Source: Planctomycetota bacterium (GTDB taxonomy: Bacteria; Planctomycetota; Phycisphaerae; Phycisphaerales; Phycisphaeraceae). From it: a stretch of 64,000 bases of DNA. The translations under genes and the position numbers were made by a program. The notes below the pieces were generated by a model. It was given only the letters and a program-made list of their open reading frames with translations, was not told the origin of the DNA and did no database searches. Below, in pieces: positions 1 through 8,435 of this stretch (the stretch's first letter is position 1; each line of letters begins with the position of its first letter). The stretch lies in NCBI GenBank assembly GCA_021413865.1, contig JAIOPN010000045.1, positions 16,954 to 80,953 on the forward strand. The letters run 5' to 3'.

Positions 1-1170
1 ATCGAAAACGTGCTGGAATACGCGCTGTCGTGCCAGGGGGAGCGTTTTGATCTCGCCACCGACGGCCAGCAGACCGCGGTGACGGTGCAGATCGACGGCG
101 TGAAGTACCCCCAGGCGCCGCTGGACGCACGGGTGGGCCTGAGCATGATCGATTATCTCAAGGGCTCCGCCGGGATGGACGTGAAGGACCGCCGCCGCAA
201 GCAGACCGGGCGGGTGACGGTGCTCGTCGCCGAGGAGCGCCACACGTTGAGCCTGAGCACGCAGGGCTCAACCCGCGGGCTGTCGCTGACCGCCGAACTG
301 AACGCCGCCGGACGCCGCAAGATCGAATTCGACAAGCTGGGCCTGCTCGCGTCGCAGAAACAGCAGCTCCTCCCCGCGCTGGACGAGCCGGGCCGGGTCG
401 TGCTGGTGGTCGCCCCGCCCGGCCAAGGCGCGACGACAACGCTCTACGCCCTGATGTCGCGGCACGACGCCTACACCCAGAACCTGGTCACCCTCGAGGA
501 CCAGATCGAGCACGAACTCGAGGGCGTCAACCAGGAACTGCTCGATCCGGCGTGGACCACGGAGGAGATCAACCAGAAGATCAAGACCCAGGTGCTGCGC
601 GAGGCCTACGCGATGGTGCTCAGCCGCGTCGCGGACGCCTCGACGGCGGCCGCCGTCGCCGAGTACGCCAAGACCACGCGGTTCTACATCGGCGTGCGGC
701 AGGACGACGGACTGACCGCACTCCGCGGCTGGATAAAGGCGGTGGGCGACCCGCAGAAGGCCGCCGGTTCACTGGCGGCGGTCGTCTCCCAGCGGCTGGT
801 CCGCCGCCTGTGCACCAACTGCCGGGTCGCCTACAAACCCGATCCCGAGGCCCTGAGGCGGCTGAACCTGCCGCCCGACAAGGTGAGCCATTTCTACAAG
901 CACTCGGGCCAGATCATGGTGCGTGACAAGACGCAGACCTGCCCGCTCTGCCGGGGCCTGGGCTACCGCGGGCGCGTGGCGGTGTTCGAGACGATGGTCC
1001 TGGACGACGAGGCGCGGGCGCTGGCGGCGTCGGGCCAGTTCGACCAACTCCGCGCCCTGCTGCGGCGCCAGAAACTGATCATGCTCCAGGAGGCGGCGTT
1101 GATGAAGGTCGTCGCCGGCGAGACCAGCATCGGCGAGGTCAGCCAGGCCACCCGGGAGAAGAAGCCGTGA
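1..1170 (+). CDS. Degenerate GspE/PilB-like type II secretion ATPase homologue (5' partial)
   Basis: The frame is open to the left edge, so the true start may lie upstream; the first visible start is GTG at 10. The protein follows the GspE/PilB plan: an LGL..Q segment near residue 110, a P-loop region at 135-144, an LVTLEDQIEHELEGVNQ block equivalent to the GspE VEDPIEY motif, QRLVRRLC near 265, then a CxxC...CxxC zinc module (CTNC, CPLC) and a C-terminal helical tail. The ATPase residues are gone: the P-loop reads PPGQGATTT, with Ala for the catalytic Lys, and the Walker B region reads AMVLSRVADAS instead of IMVGEIRD. It is therefore probably a non-hydrolysing structural or regulatory homologue. 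Its stop overlaps the GTG of the next gene, so the two are probably translated together. Confidence 0.72.
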   Translation: MENVLEYALSCQGERFDLATDGQQTAVTVQIDGVKYPQAPLDARVGLSMIDYLKGSAGMDVKDRRRKQTGRVTVLVAEERHTLSLSTQGSTRGLSLTAELNAAGRRKIEFDKLGLLASQKQQLLPALDEPGRVVLVVAPPGQGATTTLYALMSRHDAYTQNLVTLEDQIEHELEGVNQELLDPAWTTEEINQKIKTQVLREAYAMVLSRVADASTAAAVAEYAKTTRFYIGVRQDDGLTALRGWIKAVGDPQKAAGSLAAVVSQRLVRRLCTNCRVAYKPDPEALRRLNLPPDKVSHFYKHSGQIMVRDKTQTCPLCRGLGYRGRVAVFETMVLDDEARALAASGQFDQLRALLRRQKLIMLQEAALMKVVAGETSIGEVSQATREKKP

Positions 1171-2846
1171 CCAACCTGCTGATCGTCGGGTTCATCCTGC
1201 TCATGATGTACTGGTGGGGCGCGGAGGGCTTTTTCAGCGGCCTGCTGCACCTCGCCGCGGTGGTGATCGCCGGATCACTGGCGCTGGCGATCTGGGAGCC
1301 GGTGGTGCACGCTTTCCTGCTCGCCCAGTTCCCCAACTGCGCGATGGGGCTGGGGCTGGGCGCCTCCTTCCTGCTCCTGCTGTTCATCGTGCGGCTCGCC
1401 TTCGATTACCTGGTCCCGAACAACATCTACTTCTCCGAGGTCGCGAACTGGCTCGGCGGCGGGGTGTGCGGCCTCTTCTCCGGGCTGCTGACGGCCGGGC
1501 TCTGCGTCATCGCGCTGGGCCTGCTCCCGCTCCCGCCGGCGATGGGCGGATACGAGCCCTTCGTGATCGATGGCAACGGCCAGATTGTCAAGCGGCCCGG
1601 CGCCGACCTCTGGGTCGCCGCCGACCGCGTGGCGACCACGTTCTACGGCCGCCTATCCGTGGCCGCCTTCTCCACCGACACGCCGCTGAAGACCTACCGC
1701 CCGCAACTCTACGACGAGGCGTCGCTGTCACGCCTCCGCCTGGACGTCATGGCCTCCAACTCCGCCGCGCCCGGCGACGTCGAGGTCCAGTCCGTCGGCT
1801 CAACCAGCGTCACCACCCGTGAAATGGACGACGCCGTGGTCAAGGCCGCCGGCGAGAACGCCCGCCTCGCGGGGTACAAGTTCGTGACCGTTGACACCAA
1901 GTGGACGCGGACGCCCGGCACGCGCGCCACCTTCGACACCGACGCCACGCTCCGGTTCTACCCCGCGCAGGTCCGGCTGGTGACCGTCGGCGAGACCAAC
2001 GCCGACGACATCCAACTCCACGCCCCCTTCGGCGCGGGCCGCTACGCGGTGCACATGAAACGGCGCGAGTTCGTCCCTTTCACCAGCGACAGGTCGGCGA
2101 TCTACGCCGACTCGCGCGGGATAAACATGGGCTTCGGCTTCCTCATCCCCGAGGGCCGGAAACCCATGTTCCTGCTCGTGCGCAACCTCCGCTTCGACCT
2201 GACCGACAGCTCCACGGTGCCCGGCGACCCCGTGGCCGCGCTGGGCACCGCGCCCGGCGCCATCGCCGCCTCGCAGCCCGCGACCAAGCCGGCCGAGGCC
2301 GTGGAGCACCGCGGCGCCATCACCCCCTTCACCGCGGTCAACCTCGATCTGAGCCCCTTGCTGCCGCTGGAATACAGCCTGAACAACATCGGCGGCGGTT
2401 TTGAGGTCAGCGGCACCTCCATCATCCAGGGTCGAGGCGAGGCGCAACGCCCCGATGGGTTCATCCCCCCGGGCGTCAAGGTCACCCAACTGAGCATCCC
2501 CAAGCAGCAGGCGTGCATCCGATTGAAGCTCATGCGCGAGAAGGCGCAGTCGCTTTTGGGCGCCGCGGTGGCACAGGCGGCTTCACTGGGCGGCATCACC
2601 CTCACAGACGCCGACGGATACGAGTACCTGCCGGTCGGTTACGCCTGGTCGCGTGAAGACGGCATCACCGATATCCGCTACACCCCCGACGAACCGATCC
2701 GCTCCGCCCGGGAGCTGCCCGTCAGCCGCATGGGCTCCAAGGACATGATCCTGGTTTATTTCACCGTCCCCAAGGGCGTGCGCATGACGACCCTGAAAAT
2801 CGGCGCCCACACGGACAACATCGACTTGCCCGTGCCGCAGAAGTAA
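1167..2846 (+). CDS. CvpA-like N-terminal membrane protein with large extracytoplasmic domain
   Basis: Begins with GTG inside a GTGA overlap with the preceding gene. The first 130 or so residues contain about four hydrophobic segments (MTNLLIVGFILLMMYWW, LLHLAAVVIAGSLALAIW, FLLLLFIVRLAFDYLV, SGLLTAGLCVIALGLLPL), resembling the CvpA/colicin V production family in arrangement and Gly content. The remaining 420 residues are soluble, with Pro/Thr-rich linkers and repeated beta-like stretches such as RFYPAQVRLVTVGE and MFLLVRNLRFDLTD, and are presumably periplasmic. I do not recognise a domain in this part. CvpA proteins are membrane proteins of poorly defined role; the coupling to a GspE-like protein suggests an envelope function. 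At 559 aa it is much longer than a stand-alone CvpA (about 160 aa). Confidence 0.65.
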   Translation: MTNLLIVGFILLMMYWWGAEGFFSGLLHLAAVVIAGSLALAIWEPVVHAFLLAQFPNCAMGLGLGASFLLLLFIVRLAFDYLVPNNIYFSEVANWLGGGVCGLFSGLLTAGLCVIALGLLPLPPAMGGYEPFVIDGNGQIVKRPGADLWVAADRVATTFYGRLSVAAFSTDTPLKTYRPQLYDEASLSRLRLDVMASNSAAPGDVEVQSVGSTSVTTREMDDAVVKAAGENARLAGYKFVTVDTKWTRTPGTRATFDTDATLRFYPAQVRLVTVGETNADDIQLHAPFGAGRYAVHMKRREFVPFTSDRSAIYADSRGINMGFGFLIPEGRKPMFLLVRNLRFDLTDSSTVPGDPVAALGTAPGAIAASQPATKPAEAVEHRGAITPFTAVNLDLSPLLPLEYSLNNIGGGFEVSGTSIIQGRGEAQRPDGFIPPGVKVTQLSIPKQQACIRLKLMREKAQSLLGAAVAQAASLGGITLTDADGYEYLPVGYAWSREDGITDIRYTPDEPIRSARELPVSRMGSKDMILVYFTVPKGVRMTTLKIGAHTDNIDLPVPQK

Positions 2847-2881
2847 GCACCGACGCCCCGTTCAACCCTGGTGGTGCGGAG

Positions 2882-4300
2882 ATGGAGCTTCGTTCCAAAC
2901 GTGTGCTGGTGATGGGGCTGGGTCGTTTCGGCGGCGGCGTGGGCGTGACGCGCTTTCTCGTCGCCCGCGGCGCGAGCGTCACCGTCACCGACCTTGATCC
3001 CCCGGACAAGCTCGGCAAGAGCGTCGCCCAGCTCGCCGGTCTGCCGGTGAGGTTCAAACTCGGCGGCCACGACGAGGCCGACTTCGCCTCCGCCGATGTT
3101 GTCGTCGTGAATCCCGCCGTTAACCCGCACGGCAACCGCTACGTCGCCGCCGCCGTCGCCGCGGGCGTCACGCTCACCAGCGAGATCCGCCTCCTCGCCG
3201 CACTCCTGCCCAACCGCCTGCGCACCATCGGCGTCACCGGCTCGGCGGGCAAGTCCACCACCACCGCCATGATCGGCCACGTCCTCCGTAAGTCCCTGGG
3301 CGACGACTGCGTCCACATCGGCGGCAACCTCGGCGGCTCGCTGCTCAACCACGTCGAACTGATCCGCCCCGACGACTGGGTCGTCCTCGAACTCTCCTCT
3401 TTCATGCTCGAAGGCCTGCGCGAGGACAAGTGGTCCCCGCACGTCGCCGTCGTCACCAACTTTTCGCCCAACCACCTCGATTGGCACGGCACGGCCGACG
3501 CCTACCGCTCCGCCAAGCAGGCGATTCTCGACTTCCAGCGCGACGACGACCGCGACGCCGCCGTCTTCGGCCCGGGCATCCACAATCTGTTCATCAACCG
3601 CGTCGGCGACATGCGCTTCAGGGAGATGGAGGACCTGGCCCGCAACCCGCCGATCCCGCTCTTGATCCCCGGCGTGCATAACCAGATGAACGCCACGCTC
3701 GCGGCCGACACGCTCGAAGCCGCGGCGGGCATCCCGTTCCACGAGACGACCGAGTCGCTGGCGGACTTCGGCGGGCTGGAGCACCGGCTGCAATACGTCT
3801 GCGACCGCGCGGGCGTCCGCTACTTCAACGACTCCAAGGCCACCACGCCCGAGGCGGCCATCCTCGCCATGCAGAGCTTCCCGCCGGGAGTGCTGCACGT
3901 CGTGCTGGGCGGGTACGACAAGAAGAGCGACCTGGGCGGGATGGCGCGGTTCGCCGCGCGGCACTGCCGGGCGATCTACACGGTGGGCGTGACCGGCGAC
4001 GCGATCGCCGCCGCCGCCCGCGCCGAGTCGCTCGACGCCGCCGACATCCACGGGCCCAGCCAGGGGGTCTCCACCTGCGGCGGGACGGATTGGGCGGGCG
4101 ACCGGGCCGAGGTCGTCGCCTGCGGCACGCTCGACAAGGCACTGGAGCAGAGCGCGACGCGCGTCCGCCGCGGCGACGTGGTGCTGCTCTCCCCCGGGTG
4201 TGCATCGTGGGACCAATATGTGAACTTCGAGGCACGCGGGGCCGCGTTCGTGGCCGCGGTGCTAAAGTACACGGGCGAGGGCGCGCCGCTTCCCGGCTGA
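2882..4300 (+). CDS. murD: UDP-N-acetylmuramoylalanine--D-glutamate ligase MurD
   Basis: Cytoplasmic Mur ligase that adds D-glutamate to UDP-MurNAc-L-Ala in peptidoglycan synthesis. N-terminal Rossmann-like domain (VLVMGLGRFGGGVGVTRFL, residues 9-27), ATP-binding loop VTGSAGKSTTTAMIG near residue 120, LSSFMLEGL near 170, NHLDWHGT near 200, then C-terminal domain motifs EHRLQYV, NDSKATTPEA and VLLSPGCASWDQY, all typical of MurD. Length (472 aa) fits the family. The ATG at 2882 is preceded by TGCGGAG (ribosome binding site). It follows the CvpA-like gene by 35 bp and may share its transcript. Its presence fits a peptidoglycan-containing planctomycete. Confidence 0.93.
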   Translation: MELRSKRVLVMGLGRFGGGVGVTRFLVARGASVTVTDLDPPDKLGKSVAQLAGLPVRFKLGGHDEADFASADVVVVNPAVNPHGNRYVAAAVAAGVTLTSEIRLLAALLPNRLRTIGVTGSAGKSTTTAMIGHVLRKSLGDDCVHIGGNLGGSLLNHVELIRPDDWVVLELSSFMLEGLREDKWSPHVAVVTNFSPNHLDWHGTADAYRSAKQAILDFQRDDDRDAAVFGPGIHNLFINRVGDMRFREMEDLARNPPIPLLIPGVHNQMNATLAADTLEAAAGIPFHETTESLADFGGLEHRLQYVCDRAGVRYFNDSKATTPEAAILAMQSFPPGVLHVVLGGYDKKSDLGGMARFAARHCRAIYTVGVTGDAIAAAARAESLDAADIHGPSQGVSTCGGTDWAGDRAEVVACGTLDKALEQSATRVRRGDVVLLSPGCASWDQYVNFEARGAAFVAAVLKYTGEGAPLPG

Positions 4301-4484
4301 CGGTGTTTCAGGGGTTCAAGATCAACGGATGGCTGCCTCCCGGCTTACCCAATCGGCAACCGAACAAAACGCCCCCGTCGGGCCTGTTCAGCCCCTAGAG
4401 AACTAAGTCCAAACCCCCATTGAGCCGATTATTACGGACACGGCCCCGTGCCGATCCCCCACAGCCGTCCCGAAGAGGTGCTCT
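4301..4484. other. Intergenic spacer between murD and the glycosyltransferase block
   Basis: No credible gene on either strand. The final bases (GAAGAGGTG) provide the ribosome binding site for the GTG start at 4485. No convincing promoter hexamers or terminator hairpin were seen. Confidence 0.5.
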
Positions 4485-5171
4485 GTGAAGCTTTCGGTGA
4501 TTATCCCGGTCTATAACGAGGAAGAGACGATCAACGAGATCGTCGCTCAGGTCCAGGCCGTGCCCCTGGACAAAGAAATCGTGATGGTGGACGACTGCTC
4601 ACGCGACGGCACGGCGGTGAAACTCCGCGAGCTGGCGCAGCAGCCCAACATCAAGGTGATCTACCACGAGTTCAACCAGGGCAAGGGGGCCGCGCTGCGG
4701 ACGGGCATCGCCGCCGCCACGGGCGACATCGTCATCATCCAGGACGCCGACCTGGAATACGACCCGCGCGAATACCCCAAGCTGATCCAGCCGATCCTCG
4801 AGGGCAAGGCGGACGTGGTCTTCGGCTCACGTTTCTCGGGCGGTGAGTCCCACCGCGTGCTCTACTACTGGCACTCGCTGGGTAACATGGTCCTCACCCA
4901 GCTCTCCAACGCCTTCACCAACCTCAACCTGACCGACATGGAGACCTGCTACAAGGTCTTCCGCCGCGAGATCATCCAGAAGATCAGGATCGAGGAGGAG
5001 CGGTTCGGCTTCGAGCCCGAGATCACCGCCAAGGTTGCCAAGATGCGCGTCCGTCTCTTCGAGGTCGGCATCTCCTACTCCGGCCGGACCTACGAAGAGG
5101 GCAAAAAGATCGGCTGGAAGGACGGCGTGCGCGCGATCTGGTGCATCATTAAATACAACCTCTTCCGCTGA
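4485..5171 (+). CDS. GT2 family glycosyltransferase (dolichol-phosphate-mannose-synthase-like)
   Basis: Small GT-A fold transferase of 228 aa without membrane segments. Start [15 protein letters not shown], then VDDCSRDGT near residue 37, the metal/nucleotide-sugar motif QDADLEYDP near 85 and FGSRFSGGE near 107. The C-terminal part ([31 protein letters not shown]) is typical of DPM1/YkcC-like enzymes that load a sugar onto a polyprenyl phosphate. GTG start, chosen from GAAGAGG six bases upstream and from the conserved N-terminus. First gene of a same-strand glycan block running to 12387. The donor sugar cannot be told from sequence. Confidence 0.85.
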   Translation: MKLSVIIPVYNEEETINEIVAQVQAVPLDKEIVMVDDCSRDGTAVKLRELAQQPNIKVIYHEFNQGKGAALRTGIAAATGDIVIIQDADLEYDPREYPKLIQPILEGKADVVFGSRFSGGESHRVLYYWHSLGNMVLTQLSNAFTNLNLTDMETCYKVFRREIIQKIRIEEERFGFEPEITAKVAKMRVRLFEVGISYSGRTYEEGKKIGWKDGVRAIWCIIKYNLFR

Positions 5172-5276
5172 TCCGCCGTCGCTCCGGGGCGTTGTGCCGG
5201 ATATCGTGAACGGGTATTTTCAACCGGCTCTTCCCTCGATACGACGATCTTTGGCGTCTCAGCGGGTGCATTGACC

Positions 5277-6251
5277 ATGATCAGTGTGATCGCCCCCGTC
5301 TTCAACGAAGAGGAAAACCTGCCGACGCTCTACGCCCGCGTCGCCGCCGCAGCGGCGACATGGGGTGAAGAATGGGAGTTGCTGATTATCGACGACGGCA
5401 GCCGCGACCGCAGCTTCGAGGTCATCCGCGGCCTGCACGAAAAAGACCCGCACGTCCGGGCGCTGCGGTTCTCACGGAACTTCGGCCACCAGACCGCCGT
5501 CAGCGCCGGCCTCAGCTACGCGTCGGGCGACGCCGTGGCCGTCATCGACGCCGACCTCCAAGATCCGCCCGAGATCATCAAGATGTTCCTGGACAAGTGG
5601 CGCGAGGGCTACGACGTCGTTTATGCCGTCCGCACCCACCGCAAGGAAAACGCATTCAAGCGCGCCGCCTACTGGACGTTCTACCGCCTCCTGGCCCACC
5701 TCTCGACCATACAGATCCCGCTGGACTCGGGCGATTTCTGCGTCATGAGCCGGCGCATGGTCGACGCCCTCAACGCCCTGCCCGAGCGCAACCGTTTCGT
5801 CCGCGGGCTCCGGACGTGGGTCGGTTTCCGCCAGATCGGCGTGAGTTACGAACGCGCGGCGCGCGCCGGGGGTGAGACCAAGTACACCTTCGCCAAACTC
5901 CTGCGCCTGGCAATGGACGGCATCATCAACTTCTCCTACAAGCCCCTCCAACTCGCCTCCGGGCTGGGCTTCCTCGTGGCCGTCTTTTCCATCGTCGGCA
6001 TCATTGTCGCCATCGCCTCCAAGGTCTTCGGCTTCCGCATCCTGGTCGGGCACTCGGGCGAAGTCCCGGGCTGGACGAGCCTGATGCTCGCGATCCTCTT
6101 CCTGGGCGGCGTGCAGCTCTTCTCGCTTGGCGTCCTGGGCGAATACATCGCGCGTATCTTCGACGAGGTCAAGCAGCGGCCGAACTTCATCGTCGAATCC
6201 TTCATCGGCGTCAGCCCTGGCGCCCGATCGCCGGAGGATCAGTGCCGATGA
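5277..6251 (+). CDS. GT2 family glycosyltransferase with two C-terminal membrane helices (GtrB/ArnC-like)
   Basis: The catalytic domain begins MISVIAPVFNEEENLP, with IIDDGSRDRSF near residue 37, FSRNFGHQTAVSAGLSYASG and the DADLQDPPE motif near 95. Two hydrophobic hairpin helices follow near residues 225-260 and 265-300 (FLVAVFSIVGIIVAIASKVF, LMLAILFLGGVQLFSLGVLG), then EYIARIFDEVKQRPNFIV. This is the standard layout of membrane-anchored polyprenyl-phosphate glycosyltransferases. I chose ATG 5277 over the TTG six bases upstream because MISVIAP matches the family start. The stop overlaps the next gene's ATG (ATGA at 6248-6251), so the two are translationally coupled. Confidence 0.86.
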   Translation: MISVIAPVFNEEENLPTLYARVAAAAATWGEEWELLIIDDGSRDRSFEVIRGLHEKDPHVRALRFSRNFGHQTAVSAGLSYASGDAVAVIDADLQDPPEIIKMFLDKWREGYDVVYAVRTHRKENAFKRAAYWTFYRLLAHLSTIQIPLDSGDFCVMSRRMVDALNALPERNRFVRGLRTWVGFRQIGVSYERAARAGGETKYTFAKLLRLAMDGIINFSYKPLQLASGLGFLVAVFSIVGIIVAIASKVFGFRILVGHSGEVPGWTSLMLAILFLGGVQLFSLGVLGEYIARIFDEVKQRPNFIVESFIGVSPGARSPEDQCR

Positions 6252-7528
6252 CCCAGGCCCCAACCCCGAGCCTCGATGCGCCCAACCGCGGCCCCGCCCA
6301 CCTCATCGCCCTAGTCTGCGCGGGCCTTTTCATCACTCTGCTGGTCATCATCGCCCGTTCACCCCACGAATGGGCCTACGACGAGCAGTACTACATCGTC
6401 ACGGTTCGCGACCTGCGCGACCTGGGTCCCACGCTCGAATACCTCCGCGGCTACAAGTACCTCGCCGGTCCGCTCTACGGCGTCATCCACCTGGCCGCTT
6501 CGCCCCTGACCCACCTGAGCGCACCGGCCATACGCTTCGTAAACCCGGTTCTCCTCGTGGCGCTCATGGCCGTCACCGCCGCCACGATGCGGCGCATGCA
6601 CGCGCCCAATCCATGGACGCTGGCCATCACGCTTATCGCCATACCGCCCATCTGGATCGTCACGGGCATAGCGCTGACCGAAATCCCCGCCATGCTCTGC
6701 GTGGCGCTCTGCGTCCTCGCGCTGAAGGTCGCTTTTGACGGATTCAACGACGCCCCCGCCGCGCGCACCCTGGGCCTCTTTGCCCTGGCGGGGTTCTGCC
6801 TCGGCTTGGCGATCCTCGGCCGAACAAATTTCATCGTCCTGCTGCCCATGGGGTGCGTGCCCCTTATTTATTATGGCCGGCGCGCCATCCTGCCCGTCCT
6901 GACTTTCTTCCTCGCCGCCGCCATCCTCCCGGGCATCGTCTTTGGCGTCTGGCACGGCCTCGTCCCCCCCAGCATGCGGCCCTTCACCAAGCGCGGGTTC
7001 GTCGTCTGGCACGGCGTGCTCGCCTTCGCCTTTGCCGGCGTCATGGTCCTCATCTGGGCACCGATGAGCATCATAAGGCAGCACAAGGCCGTCTGGATCG
7101 CCAGCGCGATCGTCGCCGCCACCAATGTCATCGGCGGGTGGTGCCGGTGGGCGGCCATGATTTCCGTCGCCAGGAAGGTTCTCCCCGAACGCCTGCTCCC
7201 GGTCTATGCCTCCGTCGTCGGCAGCGGGCTGCTGGTCGTGGGCCTTGTCTTCATCGCCGTTCTGGTCAGCCAGACATGGCGTTTCCGCCACGACCCGACC
7301 ATGCTCTTCATCAATGGGGGCGCATTGCTCCTACTCGCCTCCACCGCGGGCATCTCGCACCAGTTCTCCAGCCGCTACCCCACCTGCGCCGCGGCCCTGG
7401 TGCTGTTGAGCCTCCACCGTGAGAGCCCCGACACCTACGCCAAGCCCCTGCGCATCCTCGCCGGCGCGGCGCTGGGCGTCCTGACGCTCTTGTCCTATTT
7501 TGCACCGGCCATCACCGTCGCGCCCTAA
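6248..7528 (+). CDS. GT-C fold membrane glycosyltransferase (ArnT/PMT-like)
   Basis: A polytopic protein of 426 aa with about ten hydrophobic segments. After the first helix (LIALVCAGLFITLLVIIA) comes HEWAYDEQYYIVTVRDL near residue 40; an Asp-Glu pair in the first extracytoplasmic loop is the usual catalytic signature of GT-C enzymes that use polyprenyl-linked sugars. It starts at an ATG overlapping the stop of the GtrB-like gene, which would make the lipid-linked donor; this suggests the pair acts together on a surface glycan. Substrate unknown. A GTG six bases upstream is an alternative start. Confidence 0.72.
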   Translation: MTQAPTPSLDAPNRGPAHLIALVCAGLFITLLVIIARSPHEWAYDEQYYIVTVRDLRDLGPTLEYLRGYKYLAGPLYGVIHLAASPLTHLSAPAIRFVNPVLLVALMAVTAATMRRMHAPNPWTLAITLIAIPPIWIVTGIALTEIPAMLCVALCVLALKVAFDGFNDAPAARTLGLFALAGFCLGLAILGRTNFIVLLPMGCVPLIYYGRRAILPVLTFFLAAAILPGIVFGVWHGLVPPSMRPFTKRGFVVWHGVLAFAFAGVMVLIWAPMSIIRQHKAVWIASAIVAATNVIGGWCRWAAMISVARKVLPERLLPVYASVVGSGLLVVGLVFIAVLVSQTWRFRHDPTMLFINGGALLLLASTAGISHQFSSRYPTCAAALVLLSLHRESPDTYAKPLRILAGAALGVLTLLSYFAPAITVAP

Positions 7529-7562
7529 CCCTCCCCCACCCGACCCGTAACGCCAGAGGCCC

Positions 7563-8399
7563 ATGAATCCCGACCAAATCAACGTCATGGCCGAGATGGA
7601 ACAGCGACACTGGTGGTTCGTCTCGCGACGGCACGTCCTCGGAAAGCTCGTCGATCGGCTCCTGCCCCACGAGCCCAAGCCGCTGGTCGTGGACATCGGC
7701 TGCGGCCCGGGGGGAAACCTCGCGTCGCTGGGCGAACGCTGCCGCTGCGTCGGCGTGGACGCCTCGCCCGAGTCCATCCGGCTCGCCACCACGAGTTTTC
7801 CCAACGTCCGTTTCAAGCGTGGCATGGCCCCCGACGACGTCGCCGACGACCTGAAAAACGCCGACCTCGTGCTCATGATGGACGTCATCGAGCACGTGGA
7901 GGACGACTTCTTCTTCCTCTCCAACATCGCCGCCACACTTAGGCCCGGCGCACTGGTGCTTATCACGGTGCCTGCGGACATGAAGCTCTGGAGCCCGCAC
8001 GACGAGGCCGTCCTCCACTACCGCCGTTATGACCTGGCACGCCTCCAGGCCGTCTGGAACGGGCTGCCGCTCAAGCCGCGACTCGTCGCCGGGATAAACC
8101 GCCGGCTCTACTGGCCCATCCGTGCCACACGCGTCATCACGCGTAAGCGCGCACGCAGCTCCGGCATGGCGGGCACCGACTTCAAGCTCCCCTCCGCCCC
8201 CGTCAACCGCATCCTGACCGGCCTCGCCTCGGGTGAGGCCGATCGGCTCTGCCGCGCCGTCGACTCGGGCAGCCCCGACCACCCAACGCACGGCGTAAGC
8301 CTCATCGCCGTCCTCGAGCGCACCGCCGGCACGCTCCTGCCACGCCGCAAGCCCGCCTCCCTGCCGCCCGATCCCTACACGCCGCCGGCGTTCACCTGA
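7563..8399 (+). CDS. SAM-dependent methyltransferase (class I)
   Basis: Rossmann methyltransferase of 278 aa. Motif I is VVDIGCGPGGNLASLG near residue 44, followed by the acidic end of strand 2 (CVGVDASPESI), the post-motif DLVLMMDVIEHVEDD near 105 and LRPGALVLITVPA. This is the UbiG/Methyltransf_11-12 pattern often found in glycan clusters. The N-terminal MAEMEQRHWWFVSRR is typical of methyltransferases that act on lipid- or sugar-linked substrates in such clusters. ATG start with AGAGGCCC just upstream. The C-terminal 80 residues (HGVSLIAVLERTAGTLLPRR) contain a weak hydrophobic stretch. Acceptor unknown. Confidence 0.8.
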   Translation: MNPDQINVMAEMEQRHWWFVSRRHVLGKLVDRLLPHEPKPLVVDIGCGPGGNLASLGERCRCVGVDASPESIRLATTSFPNVRFKRGMAPDDVADDLKNADLVLMMDVIEHVEDDFFFLSNIAATLRPGALVLITVPADMKLWSPHDEAVLHYRRYDLARLQAVWNGLPLKPRLVAGINRRLYWPIRATRVITRKRARSSGMAGTDFKLPSAPVNRILTGLASGEADRLCRAVDSGSPDHPTHGVSLIAVLERTAGTLLPRRKPASLPPDPYTPPAFT

Positions 8400-8435
8400 C
8401 CGCGCCGCCACGCCCGTGTGCGATCGGTATAACCT

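Noticed and set aside
2756..4216. Long minus-strand frame opposite murD
   Set aside because: Antisense shadow; murD motifs are unambiguous.
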